Positions 6,943 to 15,741 of a stretch of 40,540 nucleotides of DNA are shown in pieces. This DNA comes from Mycolicibacterium hodleri. Its GTDB lineage: Bacteria > Actinomycetota > Actinomycetes > Mycobacteriales > Mycobacteriaceae. How positions within the stretch are numbered: position 1 is the first letter of the stretch; each line of letters starts with the position of its first letter. The position numbers and the translations under genes were made by a program. The notes under the pieces are model-generated. The model had not been told where the DNA came from. It saw only the letters and a list, made by a program, of their open reading frames with translations, and did no database searches. The DNA lies in the NCBI RefSeq assembly GCF_006439015.1, contig NZ_RCZG01000026.1, forward strand, positions 1-40,540, in the 5' to 3' direction.

Positions 6943-7848
6943 TCATGGGGAGACGGTAGGCGCACGACTGTGATCCTTGGCTGCGCGCGGGTCAGCTCCA
7001 TCGGCCAGGACCTTGACGGCGTGAGGGGTGGCGGCCAGGGAACCCAGCATGACGAGTGCGTCCGCGGAAGGGGTGCCTGGTTCGGCGTGGTACACGACGA
7101 GTTGCTGGCCGGGAGCCGAGCGGACGTCGAAGCTTTGCATGCGGAGGGTGATGTCACCGACGTCGGGGTGGATGAATGTTTTGACTTCGGCGCTCTTGCC
7201 GCGGGCGTCGTTGCGGTCCCAGATCTCGACGAATTCGGGACTGGCCCGTCGGAGTTCGCGAACCAGAGACGCTACGCGCGGATCGTCGGGCGCGGCGCCG
7301 GCGGCCGCCCGGAACCCGGCGACGGTGTTGGCCGCGGCGGCGCGCCAATTCCGGTAGAAGGCCGGCGCGGCGTCGTCGAGAAAGATGTTGAGCAGCAAGT
7401 TGTCGGAGTAGGTGAACGGCTGCCACAGGGCCGTTCCCAGCGGGTTTCGTGCGAGCACGTCATAGGTGCGCCCCAGCAGCAGAGCTGGGTGCTCGGGCCA
7501 GCTGTGCATCAGCTGCGCCAGGTGGGGATCGACCTGTTCCGGTAGTGTCGCGGCGCGCAACGCCGGCGTGAACCCCGCGATGCGGAACACGTGTCGGTAG
7601 GCGTCGTCGTCGAATCCGAGCGCCTCGGCGATCGCGGTCAACACCTGCGTGGAGGGGTGGCGCTCGCGTCCCTGCTCCAGCCGGACATAGTAGTCGACGC
7701 TCAGCCCAGCCAAGCCGGCTACTTCTTCCCGGCGCAGGCCGCTGACCCGTCGCCGGCTCCTGATCGGCAGTCCGACTTGCTCGGGACTCACCTGCCCGCG
7801 TCGTGCTCGCAGGAAGTCGCCCAATGCCGTCGCCGTCACGTGTTCCAC
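6943..7848 (-). CDS. XRE-family regulator with MmyB-type ligand domain
   Basis: About 301 residues. Near the N-terminus GDFLRARR and RREEVAGLAGLSVDYYVRLE form the Xre helix-turn-helix, followed by the MmyB-like C-terminal domain (TYDVLARNPLGTALW, then FLDDAAPAFYRNW and VGDITLRMQSFDV). MmyB-type domains have a PAS-like fold that in related proteins binds fatty-acid-like ligands. The start is taken as the GTG at 7848 (GTG GAA CAC GTG); a second GTG nine bases on is equally possible. The gene is divergent from the SDR at 7981 across 132 bp, the usual arrangement for a regulator and its target, so control of the SDR operon is likely. Confidence 0.88.
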   Translation of the reverse strand: MEHVTATALGDFLRARRGQVSPEQVGLPIRSRRRVSGLRREEVAGLAGLSVDYYVRLEQGRERHPSTQVLTAIAEALGFDDDAYRHVFRIAGFTPALRAATLPEQVDPHLAQLMHSWPEHPALLLGRTYDVLARNPLGTALWQPFTYSDNLLLNIFLDDAAPAFYRNWRAAAANTVAGFRAAAGAAPDDPRVASLVRELRRASPEFVEIWDRNDARGKSAEVKTFIHPDVGDITLRMQSFDVRSAPGQQLVVYHAEPGTPSADALVMLGSLAATPHAVKVLADGADPRAAKDHSRAPTVSP

Positions 7849-7980
7849 AGTAGATCCGATGATCGCTGGGCAGGGAGGGTGCGTTGCACCCAGGATGACC
7901 GCACGCTGGATCAACCGTCACCGCAGCGGCATCGTCGAGGGGGTCAGTCAGTCATCCGTTCAGGTTCGGAGGTGGGGAAC

Positions 7981-8703
7981 GTGCCCAAGGTCGTGATCGT
8001 CACCGGCGCCAGCAGTGGTATCGGCGCCGCGACCGCGCGCAGGCTCGCCGCCCAGGGCTGGCACGTCGTGGCCGCGGCCCGGCGATCAGACCGGCTCCAG
8101 GACGTGGTCGAGGCGATCGGTGCGGCGGGTGGTTCCGCTGAAGCCGCCACCGTCGACGTGACGTCCTCAGCGGAGATCGGCACTCTGGTCGACACCGTCG
8201 TCACCGGCCACGGCGGGATCGACGCCTTGATCGCCAACGCCGGGGTGATGCCGCTGTCTCGTCTGGACGCCGGGTTGGTCGAGGAATGGAACCAGATGAT
8301 CGACGTGAACGTGCGCGGCCTGTTGTACGGCATCAACGCCGTACTTCCGCACTTCCACCGCCAGCGCGCGGGACATTTCGTCACCGTTGCCTCGATCGCC
8401 GGGCTCCAGGTGTCCCCGACCTCGGCGGTGTACAGCGGCACTAAGCACGCTGCCCGCGCGATCACCGAGGGCCTGCGGCTGGAAAGCGACCCCAGCATCC
8501 GGGTCACGACGATCACCCCTGGCGTGGTGGAGTCCGAACTGGCGCAGTCGATCACCGATCCCGCCGCGGCCGAACTGATGCGCAGCTACCGCAGCCATGC
8601 CATCTCCGCGGCGGCGGTCGCCGAGGCGATCGGCTACGCGCTGGCGCAGCCCTCGGACGTCGACGTCAACGAGATCGTCATCCGGCCCAGCCGCCAGCGA
8701 TGA
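7981..8703 (+). CDS. Short-chain dehydrogenase/reductase
   Basis: A classical SDR of 240 residues: NAD(P)-site TGASSGIG at 8-15, NAG at 86-88, catalytic Ser138 (VASIAG) and the YSGTK motif with Tyr151 and Lys155. The Arg-rich stretch AARRSDR after strand 2 favours NADPH. GTG at 7981 is set by the ribosome site GGAGG (7968-7972). It heads a run of plus-strand genes (SRPBCC-SnoaL, isochorismatase type) with gaps of about 90 bp, so a loose operon. The substrate cannot be inferred beyond an alcohol/ketone. Confidence 0.93.
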   Translation: MPKVVIVTGASSGIGAATARRLAAQGWHVVAAARRSDRLQDVVEAIGAAGGSAEAATVDVTSSAEIGTLVDTVVTGHGGIDALIANAGVMPLSRLDAGLVEEWNQMIDVNVRGLLYGINAVLPHFHRQRAGHFVTVASIAGLQVSPTSAVYSGTKHAARAITEGLRLESDPSIRVTTITPGVVESELAQSITDPAAAELMRSYRSHAISAAAVAEAIGYALAQPSDVDVNEIVIRPSRQR

Positions 8704-8792
8704 CCTCACGCGGCGCCCGCCACCCGGGCCGCGGACGACACGACGGGCTCCGATGACCCATATCAGAGACCACCCCCATCAGAAAGGACCCC

Positions 8793-9659
8793 GTGCCCCA
8801 CGTTCGATATGCCGCAGTACTCGAGGCCCCCGCTGACAAGGTGTGGGACATGGTGCGCGACTTCGGCTCACTGCCCCGATGGTTTCCCTTCGTCGTGTCC
8901 AGTGATCTGTCCGGCGGACCGTACGAAGTGGGAGCCGTACGCACCAACCACATCCAGGACGGCACCACCATCGTGGAGAGACTGACCGAAATCTCTGAGC
9001 ATGAACGCCGCGTGGTCTACGACGTCATCGGCGGTGATGCCACGATGTCCAACTACACGGCCTGCCTGTCCGTCGCCGAGGTCTCCGACACCGACCGAAC
9101 CTTCGTGCAGTGGACGGCCACCTTCGATCCCCTGAACGGGGACGGATCAGCGGAGGCGGAATGGGTCCGGACGGGAATCTTCCACACCTGCCTGGCCGAA
9201 CTCGGACGCGTGCTGGGCACAAACCCGGAGACGACACCCCCTGACGCCGACACCTCCTGTGCTCACGCGGACACCGTGCGTGATGCGTTCCAGGCGTGGG
9301 GCGCGGGCACCGGCTCGCCCTACGACCTGATGGACGTAGACACCGAGATCGTCCTTGCCGGCTCCTCCGCCCATTGCGGCACTTACCGCAAGGACACCTT
9401 CCTGCGCGAGGTCGCTGAACCGTTCACCGCGCGCTTCGCCACGCCACCAGTTCCGCGGCTGCGCCGCCTGTGGACCGCAGACGATACCGTCGCGGTCTGG
9501 GCGGACGCGGCGGGAACCACCCTCGATCACCAGCCCTACGCCAACAGCTACGTGTTCGTCTTCGAGCTGTCCGCACGTGGCATCACCCGAGTGACCGAGT
9601 TCCTCGACATGGCTGCCTTCGAGGAGGTATGGGACTGCGTCGCACCGGCGCCAAGCTAA
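8793..9659 (+). CDS. SRPBCC-SnoaL (NTF2-like) fusion protein
   Basis: 288 residues in two domains. Residues 1-140 are a START/SRPBCC ligand-binding fold (VRYAAVLEAPADKVWDMVRD, then EHERRVVYDVIGGDATM), the class containing polyketide cyclases. Residues 160-285 are a SnoaL/NTF2-like cone (VRDAFQAWGAGTGSPYDLMD, then RRLWTADDTVAVWAD and SYVFVFELSARGITRVTEF). Both folds bind small hydrophobic molecules and often catalyse cyclisation or isomerisation; they are usually separate proteins. A GTG start follows GAAAGGACCCC. It lies between an SDR and an isochorismatase-type hydrolase and probably handles the same substrate. Confidence 0.85.
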   Translation: MPHVRYAAVLEAPADKVWDMVRDFGSLPRWFPFVVSSDLSGGPYEVGAVRTNHIQDGTTIVERLTEISEHERRVVYDVIGGDATMSNYTACLSVAEVSDTDRTFVQWTATFDPLNGDGSAEAEWVRTGIFHTCLAELGRVLGTNPETTPPDADTSCAHADTVRDAFQAWGAGTGSPYDLMDVDTEIVLAGSSAHCGTYRKDTFLREVAEPFTARFATPPVPRLRRLWTADDTVAVWADAAGTTLDHQPYANSYVFVFELSARGITRVTEFLDMAAFEEVWDCVAPAPS

Positions 9660-9745
9660 CCAGCGCACGAGTGGGCCGCATCCGCGCGCGCCCCTCGCGT
9701 CAACGTCCCATCAGACCGACCGTCCCGGAAGGGGAGCGAATCGAC

Positions 9746-10369
9746 ATGCTCAGCGTGAACGCCGAGACCACCGCACTGATCGTGATCGACCGTCAGGACG
9801 GCATTCTCTCCCCCGAGCCGGTTCCGTTCGGCAGGAAGCAGGTCGTCGACCGGGCGGCGCAGCTGGGACGCGCCTTCGCTGACGCGGGCTGCCTCACCGT
9901 CCTCACCGCAACCGACTTCGCGGACGGTTACGCGGATGCCCCACGGGGTGAGGCCGACGAGCCGTGGGCATTACCTGAAAAGGGCCTGCCGCCCGGCTTC
10001 GCGACGCTGGTGCCCGAGATCGACTCGCTTCCCGCGGCGGTGCGGATCACCAAACGTCAGATGAGCGCCTTCTTCGGTACCGAACTACTGCGCCGCCGCC
10101 GCTGTGACACCGTGGTCATCTGCGGCGTCGCCACGAATCTAGGCGTCGAGGCCACCGCTCGCGGCGCCTTCGACCTCGACTACCACGTCGTCATCGCCGC
10201 GGACGCCTGCGCCAGCGTCGCACCCGGTCTGCACGACTTCGCGGTGCGGAACATTCTGCCGCGCATCGCCCGCGTCCGGGAGACCACGGACATCCTCGAG
10301 GCGATCGGCACCCCATTCCCCGTGAAGCAGCCCCAGGCCGCACCCGCTCGATCGGAGCGCATGAAGTGA
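9746..10369 (+). CDS. Isochorismatase-type cysteine hydrolase
   Basis: 207 residues. The Cys-hydrolase triad is visible: Asp15 in ALIVIDRQDG, Lys103 in RITKRQMSAF, and Cys126 in VVICGVATNLGVE, with the cis-peptide G-V-A-T following. Members hydrolyse vinyl ethers or amides (isochorismatase, nicotinamidase, biuret or N-carbamoyl hydrolases). The residues around Asp15 do not match nicotinamidase metal sites, so an amidase or isochorismatase-like role is more likely. The ATG at 9746 follows GGAAGGGGAGCG. It is the last intact gene of the plus-strand run starting at 7981. Confidence 0.9.
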   Translation: MLSVNAETTALIVIDRQDGILSPEPVPFGRKQVVDRAAQLGRAFADAGCLTVLTATDFADGYADAPRGEADEPWALPEKGLPPGFATLVPEIDSLPAAVRITKRQMSAFFGTELLRRRRCDTVVICGVATNLGVEATARGAFDLDYHVVIAADACASVAPGLHDFAVRNILPRIARVRETTDILEAIGTPFPVKQPQAAPARSERMK

Positions 10370-10426
10370 GGAGACTCATCGACGACACCGACGACACCGA
10401 CCAACACCACATTTGGGTACTCCGCG

Positions 10427-10782
10427 TTAGGAATCGTCGGACAAGCCGAAGGAGCGCAGCAGCTCGAGGCCAAACAGTACGTCGCTGACGTGCTGGGGGT
10501 GGACGGCCTCGCGGGCAGAATCCCAGGGTTGACCGTCCGTGTCAGGGTCATGAGATGAAGTGGGAGGGCCGGAAACGGCGAGATCGTGTAATCGATCGAC
10601 ACGACGGCAGCGATCCGTCGGCTGTCATCGTCGGCGATGGCGTGGGCGACCGCGGGCTCGATCGACGTCGCGGTCAGGTCGGGTCGCGCCAGGCACCGCC
10701 ACGCACGTGTACCAGGAACGATCGTGATCACCTGACCCAGCACCGTCACAGAAGCCCGCCCCAGGTAGTCGCGGCGGCCCAC
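10427..10782 (-). pseudogene. Unrecognised protein remnant with a frameshift
   Basis: One minus-strand frame gives IEPAVAHAIADDDSRRIAAV followed by DYTISPFPALPLHLMTLT. The next frame then gives DSAREAVHPQHVSDVLFGLE and LLRSFGLSDDS to a TAA at 10427-10429. Both halves have coding character and the join needs one frameshift near 10530. I do not recognise the family. The 5' limit is uncertain; the fragment may reach 10850. Confidence 0.45.
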
Positions 10783-10854
10783 GCCCGACGTTGGCCATCT
10801 CGGGGCCCGCGACGCACGGTGCGATTCCCTTTGGTTCTCCCACGTCGGCGCGAA

Positions 10855-11760
10855 TCAGCGATCACCGAAGTAACGCAGCGCGGCTCGTGTGACCGGTTCG
10901 CCCCACTCTTGTAGGAAATGGCCGGCTTCGGTGACGACGTGTGGGTCCGGACAGTCTCGGATCTGGTTGCGCAGCGTGTGCATCGTGTCCACGTCGGGAT
11001 CATTGGCGCCGATGGCCATGAACGACTGCCCGGTCCATTCTTCGGTCCAGAACCGCTGGGCTGCCCGGGATTCGGTGACTCCGTCCATCTGGGGCTCGAC
11101 CATGGCCAAGTCTGGAAACACTCGAGCTCCGGCCTGGAAGCGGCGATCGGGAAACGGCGCATCGTAGGCGGCCAGCTCGTGCTCGGTCAGATCTGCTCCG
11201 CTGTCGCGAATCCATTGCCCCACAGGCAAATCAGGCGTATCACGGACCAGGGATCGCCACTGGTAGAAGTGCGGACCCAGCGGCTCGCCGATCGGTAGCA
11301 CGGTGTTCATGACGAACAGCCTGTCCAACCTGGCACGGAAACCCGGATCGACCGGCAGGGTCAGACCCAGCGTGCCGCCCCAGTCCTGCACCACCAGGGT
11401 GATGTCGTGGAGGTCGAGGCGCTCGACGAACCGCAGCAGGAATTCCCGATGAAAGCCAAAGGTGTAGACCGAGTCCTCGACGGGCTTGTCGGAACGACCA
11501 AAGCCGAAGAAGTCAGGCGCGACCACCCGCGCTCCGCTGTCCAGCAGCACCGGGATCATTTTCCGGTACAGATAGCTCCAGGTCGGTTCGCCGTGCAGAC
11601 ACAGAAAGGTCCGGTCGGCGTTTCTGGGGCCAAGGTCGAGATAGTGCGCTCGGAGTCCCTCGTATCCCGCCAGATCATCGACATAGGTTGGCGGGAACGG
11701 GAAGTCCGGGAGGTCGGTGAAGCGATCGTCCGGCGTACGGAGGACGTTGTCGTTGGGCAT
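10855..11760 (-). CDS. Haloalkane dehalogenase (DhlA-like, HLD-I type)
   Basis: 301 residues. HGEPTWSYLYRKM at 56-68 holds the oxyanion region. VVQDWGG places the nucleophile at Asp126 and a halide-binding Trp at 127. The acid lies in AIGANDPDVDTMH and the base in EAGHFLQEWGE. Asp nucleophile, adjacent Trp and HGEPTWS are typical of haloalkane dehalogenases, which hydrolyse carbon-halogen bonds to alcohol and halide. The order and spacing resemble Xanthobacter DhlA. The start at 11760 is used because an upstream extension has no family sequence; the ribosome site is weak. It is transcribed with, and 74 bp downstream of, the NmrA-type gene. Confidence 0.9.
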   Translation of the reverse strand: MPNDNVLRTPDDRFTDLPDFPFPPTYVDDLAGYEGLRAHYLDLGPRNADRTFLCLHGEPTWSYLYRKMIPVLLDSGARVVAPDFFGFGRSDKPVEDSVYTFGFHREFLLRFVERLDLHDITLVVQDWGGTLGLTLPVDPGFRARLDRLFVMNTVLPIGEPLGPHFYQWRSLVRDTPDLPVGQWIRDSGADLTEHELAAYDAPFPDRRFQAGARVFPDLAMVEPQMDGVTESRAAQRFWTEEWTGQSFMAIGANDPDVDTMHTLRNQIRDCPDPHVVTEAGHFLQEWGEPVTRAALRYFGDR

Positions 11761-11834
11761 GGAATTCTCACTCGTTGGGCGTGTCGTAGGCGGGGGAACC
11801 GCCACGAATCTGGTTCTCTTCGTTGAGCTTTCGC

Positions 11835-12674
11835 CTAGCTGGCGAACTGGTGTCTGTGTTCAGACACCCACTGCGGCCAGGGCTCTGCGGGCCTGCCGAG
11901 GATCTCTTCGACTTCGGTGGTGACCAATGCCGGCGTATCGACCGTGGCGGCGAGCATGGCGATGTAGGCGTCGGCGAACTCCGGTGAGAGTCCGGCGGTG
12001 GTGAAGCGTTGCCGTACGACGTCGTTCGACACCTGCTGGTAGTGAAGGGGGCGGTCGAGGACTTCGCCGATGACCGCCACCAGTTCTGTGTTGGTCATCG
12101 CCTGTGGGCCGGTCAGCTCGACCTTGCGGCCGACGAGATCATCGGTGAGAAACGCGCGGGCTGCGACGGCCGCGATGTCGGCTTCGACGATCGGGGCGAT
12201 CGAGGCCGTCGCATACGGGCCGCCGACGGTGTCACCGGCCTTGATCTGCGGGGCCCACATGTTGGCGACGGTGGCAGCGAAGGCCGCCGGGCGCAGGCTC
12301 ACCCATTGCAGACCGGAGTCCACCGCGTACTGCTCGACCTCCTTGTTTCGGTCGCCGCGCAGCCGTGATGGTTGGCGCGAGAAGTCGTCGTCGGCGTTGA
12401 GGGCCGACAGCGCGACCAGTCGTTTGACGCCGTGGCGGCGAGCCGCTGCGACGACGTCGACGAGATCCTCCCCTAACGCGCGGGAATTGAGGAATACCGC
12501 CGACGCTCCGGGCAACGCGGCGCCGACCGAGTCCACGATGGACACCCCAGCGGGGAAACCTGCGGTGTCGGGGTGGCGGGTGACGGCCCGAACGGCAACG
12601 CCGGCGGCGTGCAGGCCTTCCACGAGTGGGCGCCCGACGGCGCCGGTGGCTCCGGTGACAACGATCGTCATCAT
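11835..12674 (-). CDS. NmrA/SDR-type NAD(P)-binding protein
   Basis: 279 residues. IVVTGATGAVGRPLVEGL is the Rossmann motif; KRLVALSALNADDD and LQWVSLRPAAFAATVANMW match atypical SDRs of the NmrA/QOR2 group. No YxxxK is seen, as usual for NmrA-like redox sensors or quinone reductases. The start follows AAGGAGCC; two adjacent ATGs (12674, 12671) are both possible. With the dehalogenase 74 bp downstream it forms a minus-strand pair. A paralogue lies at 17130-17960. Confidence 0.88.
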   Translation of the reverse strand: MMTIVVTGATGAVGRPLVEGLHAAGVAVRAVTRHPDTAGFPAGVSIVDSVGAALPGASAVFLNSRALGEDLVDVVAAARRHGVKRLVALSALNADDDFSRQPSRLRGDRNKEVEQYAVDSGLQWVSLRPAAFAATVANMWAPQIKAGDTVGGPYATASIAPIVEADIAAVAARAFLTDDLVGRKVELTGPQAMTNTELVAVIGEVLDRPLHYQQVSNDVVRQRFTTAGLSPEFADAYIAMLAATVDTPALVTTEVEEILGRPAEPWPQWVSEHRHQFAS

Positions 12675-12770
12675 GGCTCCTTACGTTGGTTTGCGTTCAA
12701 CAGCGTGGGCGGTGGGTTATCGGCTGGATGCTCGGCGGTGGCGACGGGTGGTCGCGGGTCGTGTCGAAGT

Positions 12771-13799
12771 TCAGGCGGTGAGCGGGTTCTCATGGGGTGC
12801 TCGGGGGACTTCGGCCGTGGGCAACGACTGGTGCTGTAGGTAGCGGGTTCCGCGGGCTTCGTCCCAGGCCTGTACCAACGCGTCGGTGCCGCGGCCGTGA
12901 GCCAGCGCGCGATTGAACCCACCGGGCAGGTGAAACACCAGGGCGCGTGCCGACTTGGTCAGCGCGTGCCACGAGAACAGGGAGCCGGCGGGAGCGTAGG
13001 CGAACGATCCGACACCGGCTGGTGCTGATCGGCCGTCGGCATCTATGGTCACGGTGCCCTCCAGGACGTAGATCGCCTCATCGGCGCCCAGGACGCGGCT
13101 CGGCATGCCGCTGCCCTCGGGGGCGAGTACGTCGAACAGGTCGTATTCACCTTCGGTGTCGTGGGCGCCAGCCAGCACGCGCCAGTGGGCGCCGAACGCC
13201 TCGAAGGCCGGAGCCTCTGGTGGTGTGGCGATGTGGGTGTCACCCACGGCCCACGCGTCCGCGGGGGTGGCCAGCAGGGCTTCACTGGGCATCACCGCGA
13301 ACGGGAGCGCGGTGACCGGGTCCGAGCCGTACAGTCGTGACACCGTCTCGTTGAACTGCTGGTCCTCGGGAGGTGGACCTTCTGCCATGGTGGGACGTCG
13401 CCGCTGTTCGGCCGGTCGGGCCAGGCTCATGACGTGCAACTCCGAGCCGGCCGGGGTGTAGAAGTTCAACACTCGTGTCTCGGCGGTCTCCACGGTGAAC
13501 GTGTGGGGTTTCATCCGCGGAATGTGCACGAAGGTGCCGGGTTCGGCACGCACGGATTGACCGTCGATGCGGAAGACGACGACGCCTTCGAGCACCAGGA
13601 AGTTTTCAATGGCCAATGGGTGGCGGTGGGCGGGCGGCCCCAAGCCGCGGCCCATCACCTGTTCGAGAAGGCAGAAACGGTTGTTGGTCTGCACTCCGGT
13701 GGCATGGAACAGCCACAGCGTTTCCACCAGCCACATGGCTGGCGCGGTCTGGCGGTCCAGGACGTAGGCCGGGCGGTTGCGTAGTAGGCGGGTGTTCAT
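12771..13799 (-). CDS. Bicupin protein, quercetinase/pirin-like
   Basis: 342 residues with two cupin barrels. The N-terminal one (about 35-120) has PAHRHPLAIENFLVLEG, with two His and a Glu positioned as metal ligands, and HIPRMKPHTF with a further His. The C-terminal one (about 200-300) reads LGADEAIYVLEGTVTI and FAYAPAGSLFSWHAL with fewer ligands. Quercetin 2,3-dioxygenases and other metal-dependent ring-cleaving or isomerising enzymes have this plan. The start is fixed by AAGGAGGCACCC before the ATG. It sits between the MDR reductase and the NmrA gene on the same strand. Confidence 0.85.
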   Translation of the reverse strand: MNTRLLRNRPAYVLDRQTAPAMWLVETLWLFHATGVQTNNRFCLLEQVMGRGLGPPAHRHPLAIENFLVLEGVVVFRIDGQSVRAEPGTFVHIPRMKPHTFTVETAETRVLNFYTPAGSELHVMSLARPAEQRRRPTMAEGPPPEDQQFNETVSRLYGSDPVTALPFAVMPSEALLATPADAWAVGDTHIATPPEAPAFEAFGAHWRVLAGAHDTEGEYDLFDVLAPEGSGMPSRVLGADEAIYVLEGTVTIDADGRSAPAGVGSFAYAPAGSLFSWHALTKSARALVFHLPGGFNRALAHGRGTDALVQAWDEARGTRYLQHQSLPTAEVPRAPHENPLTA

Positions 13800-13876
13800 G
13801 GGGTGCCTCCTTGGTGCGGGTGAGCCGATGATCAATGCGCCGCTGGTCCGCAGACCGGCCCACGGGCGGCCAGGGG

Positions 13877-14779
13877 TTAGGAGATGGTCACGATGAGGCG
13901 TCCGGTGACGTGGCCTTCGGCGCTGGCCGTGTGGGCCTCGGCGACGCTGTCGAGGGGGTAGGTCTGCTGCACCGGAATGGACAGCCGGCCCTGCTCGGCC
14001 AACCGGGCGGCCTTGGTGAGCGCAGCGGTGTAGTCGCCGGGGGCAGCGGATACTTGGGCGCCGTATTCGGGTGCGGTGAAGTCGGCGATGGACACGACCT
14101 TGGTGGGGTCGGCGGTCAATTCGACGAGTTCGGGGATGACCCCAGATCCGGCGACGTCCAGCGCGGCATCGATGCCGTCCGGGGCGAGTTCGCGGACACG
14201 GTCGACCAGCCCGGGCCCGTAGGTCGTGGGCGTAGCGCCCAAGGCGGTGAGGTAGTCCTGGTTATTCGGCCCGGCGGTGCCGATCACGGTTATCCCGAGA
14301 TCCTTGGCGATCTGGACGGCGGCTGACCCGACACCGCCTGCTGCACCGTTGATGAGCAGAGTCTGCCCGGGTTGCACGCCGACCTGGTCGATGATGCGGA
14401 TGGCCGTCTCGACCGGGACGGGGAACCCGGCTGCCTCTTCGAAGGACACCGAGTCCGGTTTACGAGCCCAGCTGTGCAGCACGGCGTACTCGGCGAAAGT
14501 CGCCGTGCCCGAGCCGAAGACGGCGTCACCGGATTTGACGTCGATGACGCCGTCGCCGACCTCGTCGATGACCCCCGAGGCGTCCCTGCCAGTCCCCGCG
14601 GGCAGCTCGATCGGCATCTGGTCCTGCAGGTCGCCGGCGCGGATCTTCCAATCGATGCCGTTCACGCCAGCCGCGTGCACTCTGATCCGCACTTCGCCCG
14701 GGCCGGGGTGAGGCTCGCCGACGTCGACGACCTGGAGAACTTCGGGTCCGCCGAACTCACTGAACTGGATTGCCTTCAT
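13877..14779 (-). CDS. NADP-dependent MDR oxidoreductase (quinone-reductase type)
   Basis: 300 residues of the zinc-free MDR class: MKAIQFSEFGGPEVLQV opening, HAAGVNGIDWKIRAGD, then the cofactor loop INGAAGGVGSAAVQIAK. The catalytic-zinc Cys/His of alcohol dehydrogenases are absent. Such enzymes reduce quinones or enones with NADPH. The ATG is 3 nt from the TGA of the TetR gene upstream, so they form an operon and the regulator probably controls it. AAGAAGGG lies 11 nt upstream of the start. Confidence 0.92.
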   Translation of the reverse strand: MKAIQFSEFGGPEVLQVVDVGEPHPGPGEVRIRVHAAGVNGIDWKIRAGDLQDQMPIELPAGTGRDASGVIDEVGDGVIDVKSGDAVFGSGTATFAEYAVLHSWARKPDSVSFEEAAGFPVPVETAIRIIDQVGVQPGQTLLINGAAGGVGSAAVQIAKDLGITVIGTAGPNNQDYLTALGATPTTYGPGLVDRVRELAPDGIDAALDVAGSGVIPELVELTADPTKVVSIADFTAPEYGAQVSAAPGDYTAALTKAARLAEQGRLSIPVQQTYPLDSVAEAHTASAEGHVTGRLIVTIS

Positions 14780-14782
14780 CGG

Positions 14783-15415
14783 TCATTGCCCTTCTTGTTG
14801 TGGAGTCCCGCGCGTGCTGCTCGGTGACTCCGTTGGTTGGTCCGCGGCGTGGGGCGCGCCCGCTGCCCAGGTGGCCACCAGCATGCCGAGGAATTGATCC
14901 GTCACCGGTTCGCGGGCGATGAATCGTTGGAAGATCACCGGCCCGCACAGCCGGGCGTAGTCATCGGGACTCACCCGGTGTCCGCTGGGCTCGAGCAGCG
15001 CGTTGAGGGCGTCGCAGACGCTGATCACGAGCTGCCGGAGAGCCGAGTGGCTGGTCGGTTCGTGATCGGCCAGGCCGATGAGGGCCACGAGCGGACCGGC
15101 CTGGGCGGGGTCATCCATGTCGTCGCGCAGCCGGCACAGAAATCTGCCCACGATCTGCTCGGGGGTGCCCGAGTCGTCGGGCAGACCGTTCATCGACTGT
15201 TCGAGAACCAGGTCGACATACAGCGCTTCACGAGTCGGCCAGTGCCGATACAACGTCTGCCGGGTCACACGTGCCCGGGCGGCCAACTCGCTATAGGTCA
15301 CCGCATCCGGGCCCTCTGCCGAGAGCAGACGGCGGGCATGTCCCAAGACATGGGCCCGCGTGCGCCCCACCCGGGGATCCTGCGAGGCCTCGAGCCCAGC
15401 AGTCACGTTCGTCAT
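14783..15415 (-). CDS. TetR-family repressor
   Basis: 210 residues. The N-terminal HTH reads RRLLSAEGPDAVTYSELAAR then VTRQTLYRHWPTREAL, a canonical TetR motif; the C-terminal domain ends in a disordered tail. The ATG at 15415 lies directly downstream of a perfect 7-nt inverted repeat (15419-15437) in its own promoter, which implies autoregulation. An ATG four codons further up would lie inside that operator. It is co-transcribed with the MDR gene and divergent from the Old Yellow Enzyme at 15742. Confidence 0.92.
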   Translation of the reverse strand: MTNVTAGLEASQDPRVGRTRAHVLGHARRLLSAEGPDAVTYSELAARARVTRQTLYRHWPTREALYVDLVLEQSMNGLPDDSGTPEQIVGRFLCRLRDDMDDPAQAGPLVALIGLADHEPTSHSALRQLVISVCDALNALLEPSGHRVSPDDYARLCGPVIFQRFIAREPVTDQFLGMLVATWAAGAPHAADQPTESPSSTRGTPQQEGQ

Positions 15416-15418
15416 GTC

Positions 15419-15437
15419 TACTAACATACAGTTAGTA
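15419..15437 (-). promoter_or_regulatory. Operator of the TetR/MDR operon
   Basis: TACTAAC and GTTAGTA flank a 5-nt spacer. It begins 4 bp from the TetR start. On the minus strand TATGAT (a good -10) ends within the repeat, so a bound repressor would block initiation. A TTGACT lies a few bases upstream. Confidence 0.7.
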
Positions 15438-15650
15438 TCATATAAGTCAATGCGTGTGTTAAGGAACGCCACGTTACATAGCGTTTGCGGCGCATTCACG
15501 AGCTGGAAGGACACGTTGGCCGCTTGCGTGTCGGCGGGCTGTCGGTTGTCGAACCACGGCCATCAATGCGTCGGCCATCGCGACCGACAACCAGCCTGCG
15601 TGCGCGTCGCGCACTGGGCGGCGGGTTTCCATGTCGCGGATTCAAATTAA

Positions 15651-15667
15651 ACGGAATAATTCCTCCG
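15651..15667 (+). promoter_or_regulatory. Shared near-palindromic operator, OYE copy
   Basis: ACGGAATAATTCCTCCG contains the perfect palindrome GGAATAATTCC. It agrees at 14 of 17 positions with 20093-20109 upstream of the SDR gene (consensus ACGGANNAATTCNTCCG). It lies 75 bp before the OYE start. The TetR protein at 19373-20047 is a reasonable candidate for the binder. Confidence 0.6.
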
Positions 15668-15741
15668 CATTGAGGGTACTACCTGGTGTAACCGATGTGC
15701 CAGAGCAGCATCGGACAACTAACTCACCAAGGGGGACCACG

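Noticed and set aside
13835..14326. Plus-strand frame over the MDR gene
   Set aside because: Shadow of the MDR gene, Gly-rich, with no family match.
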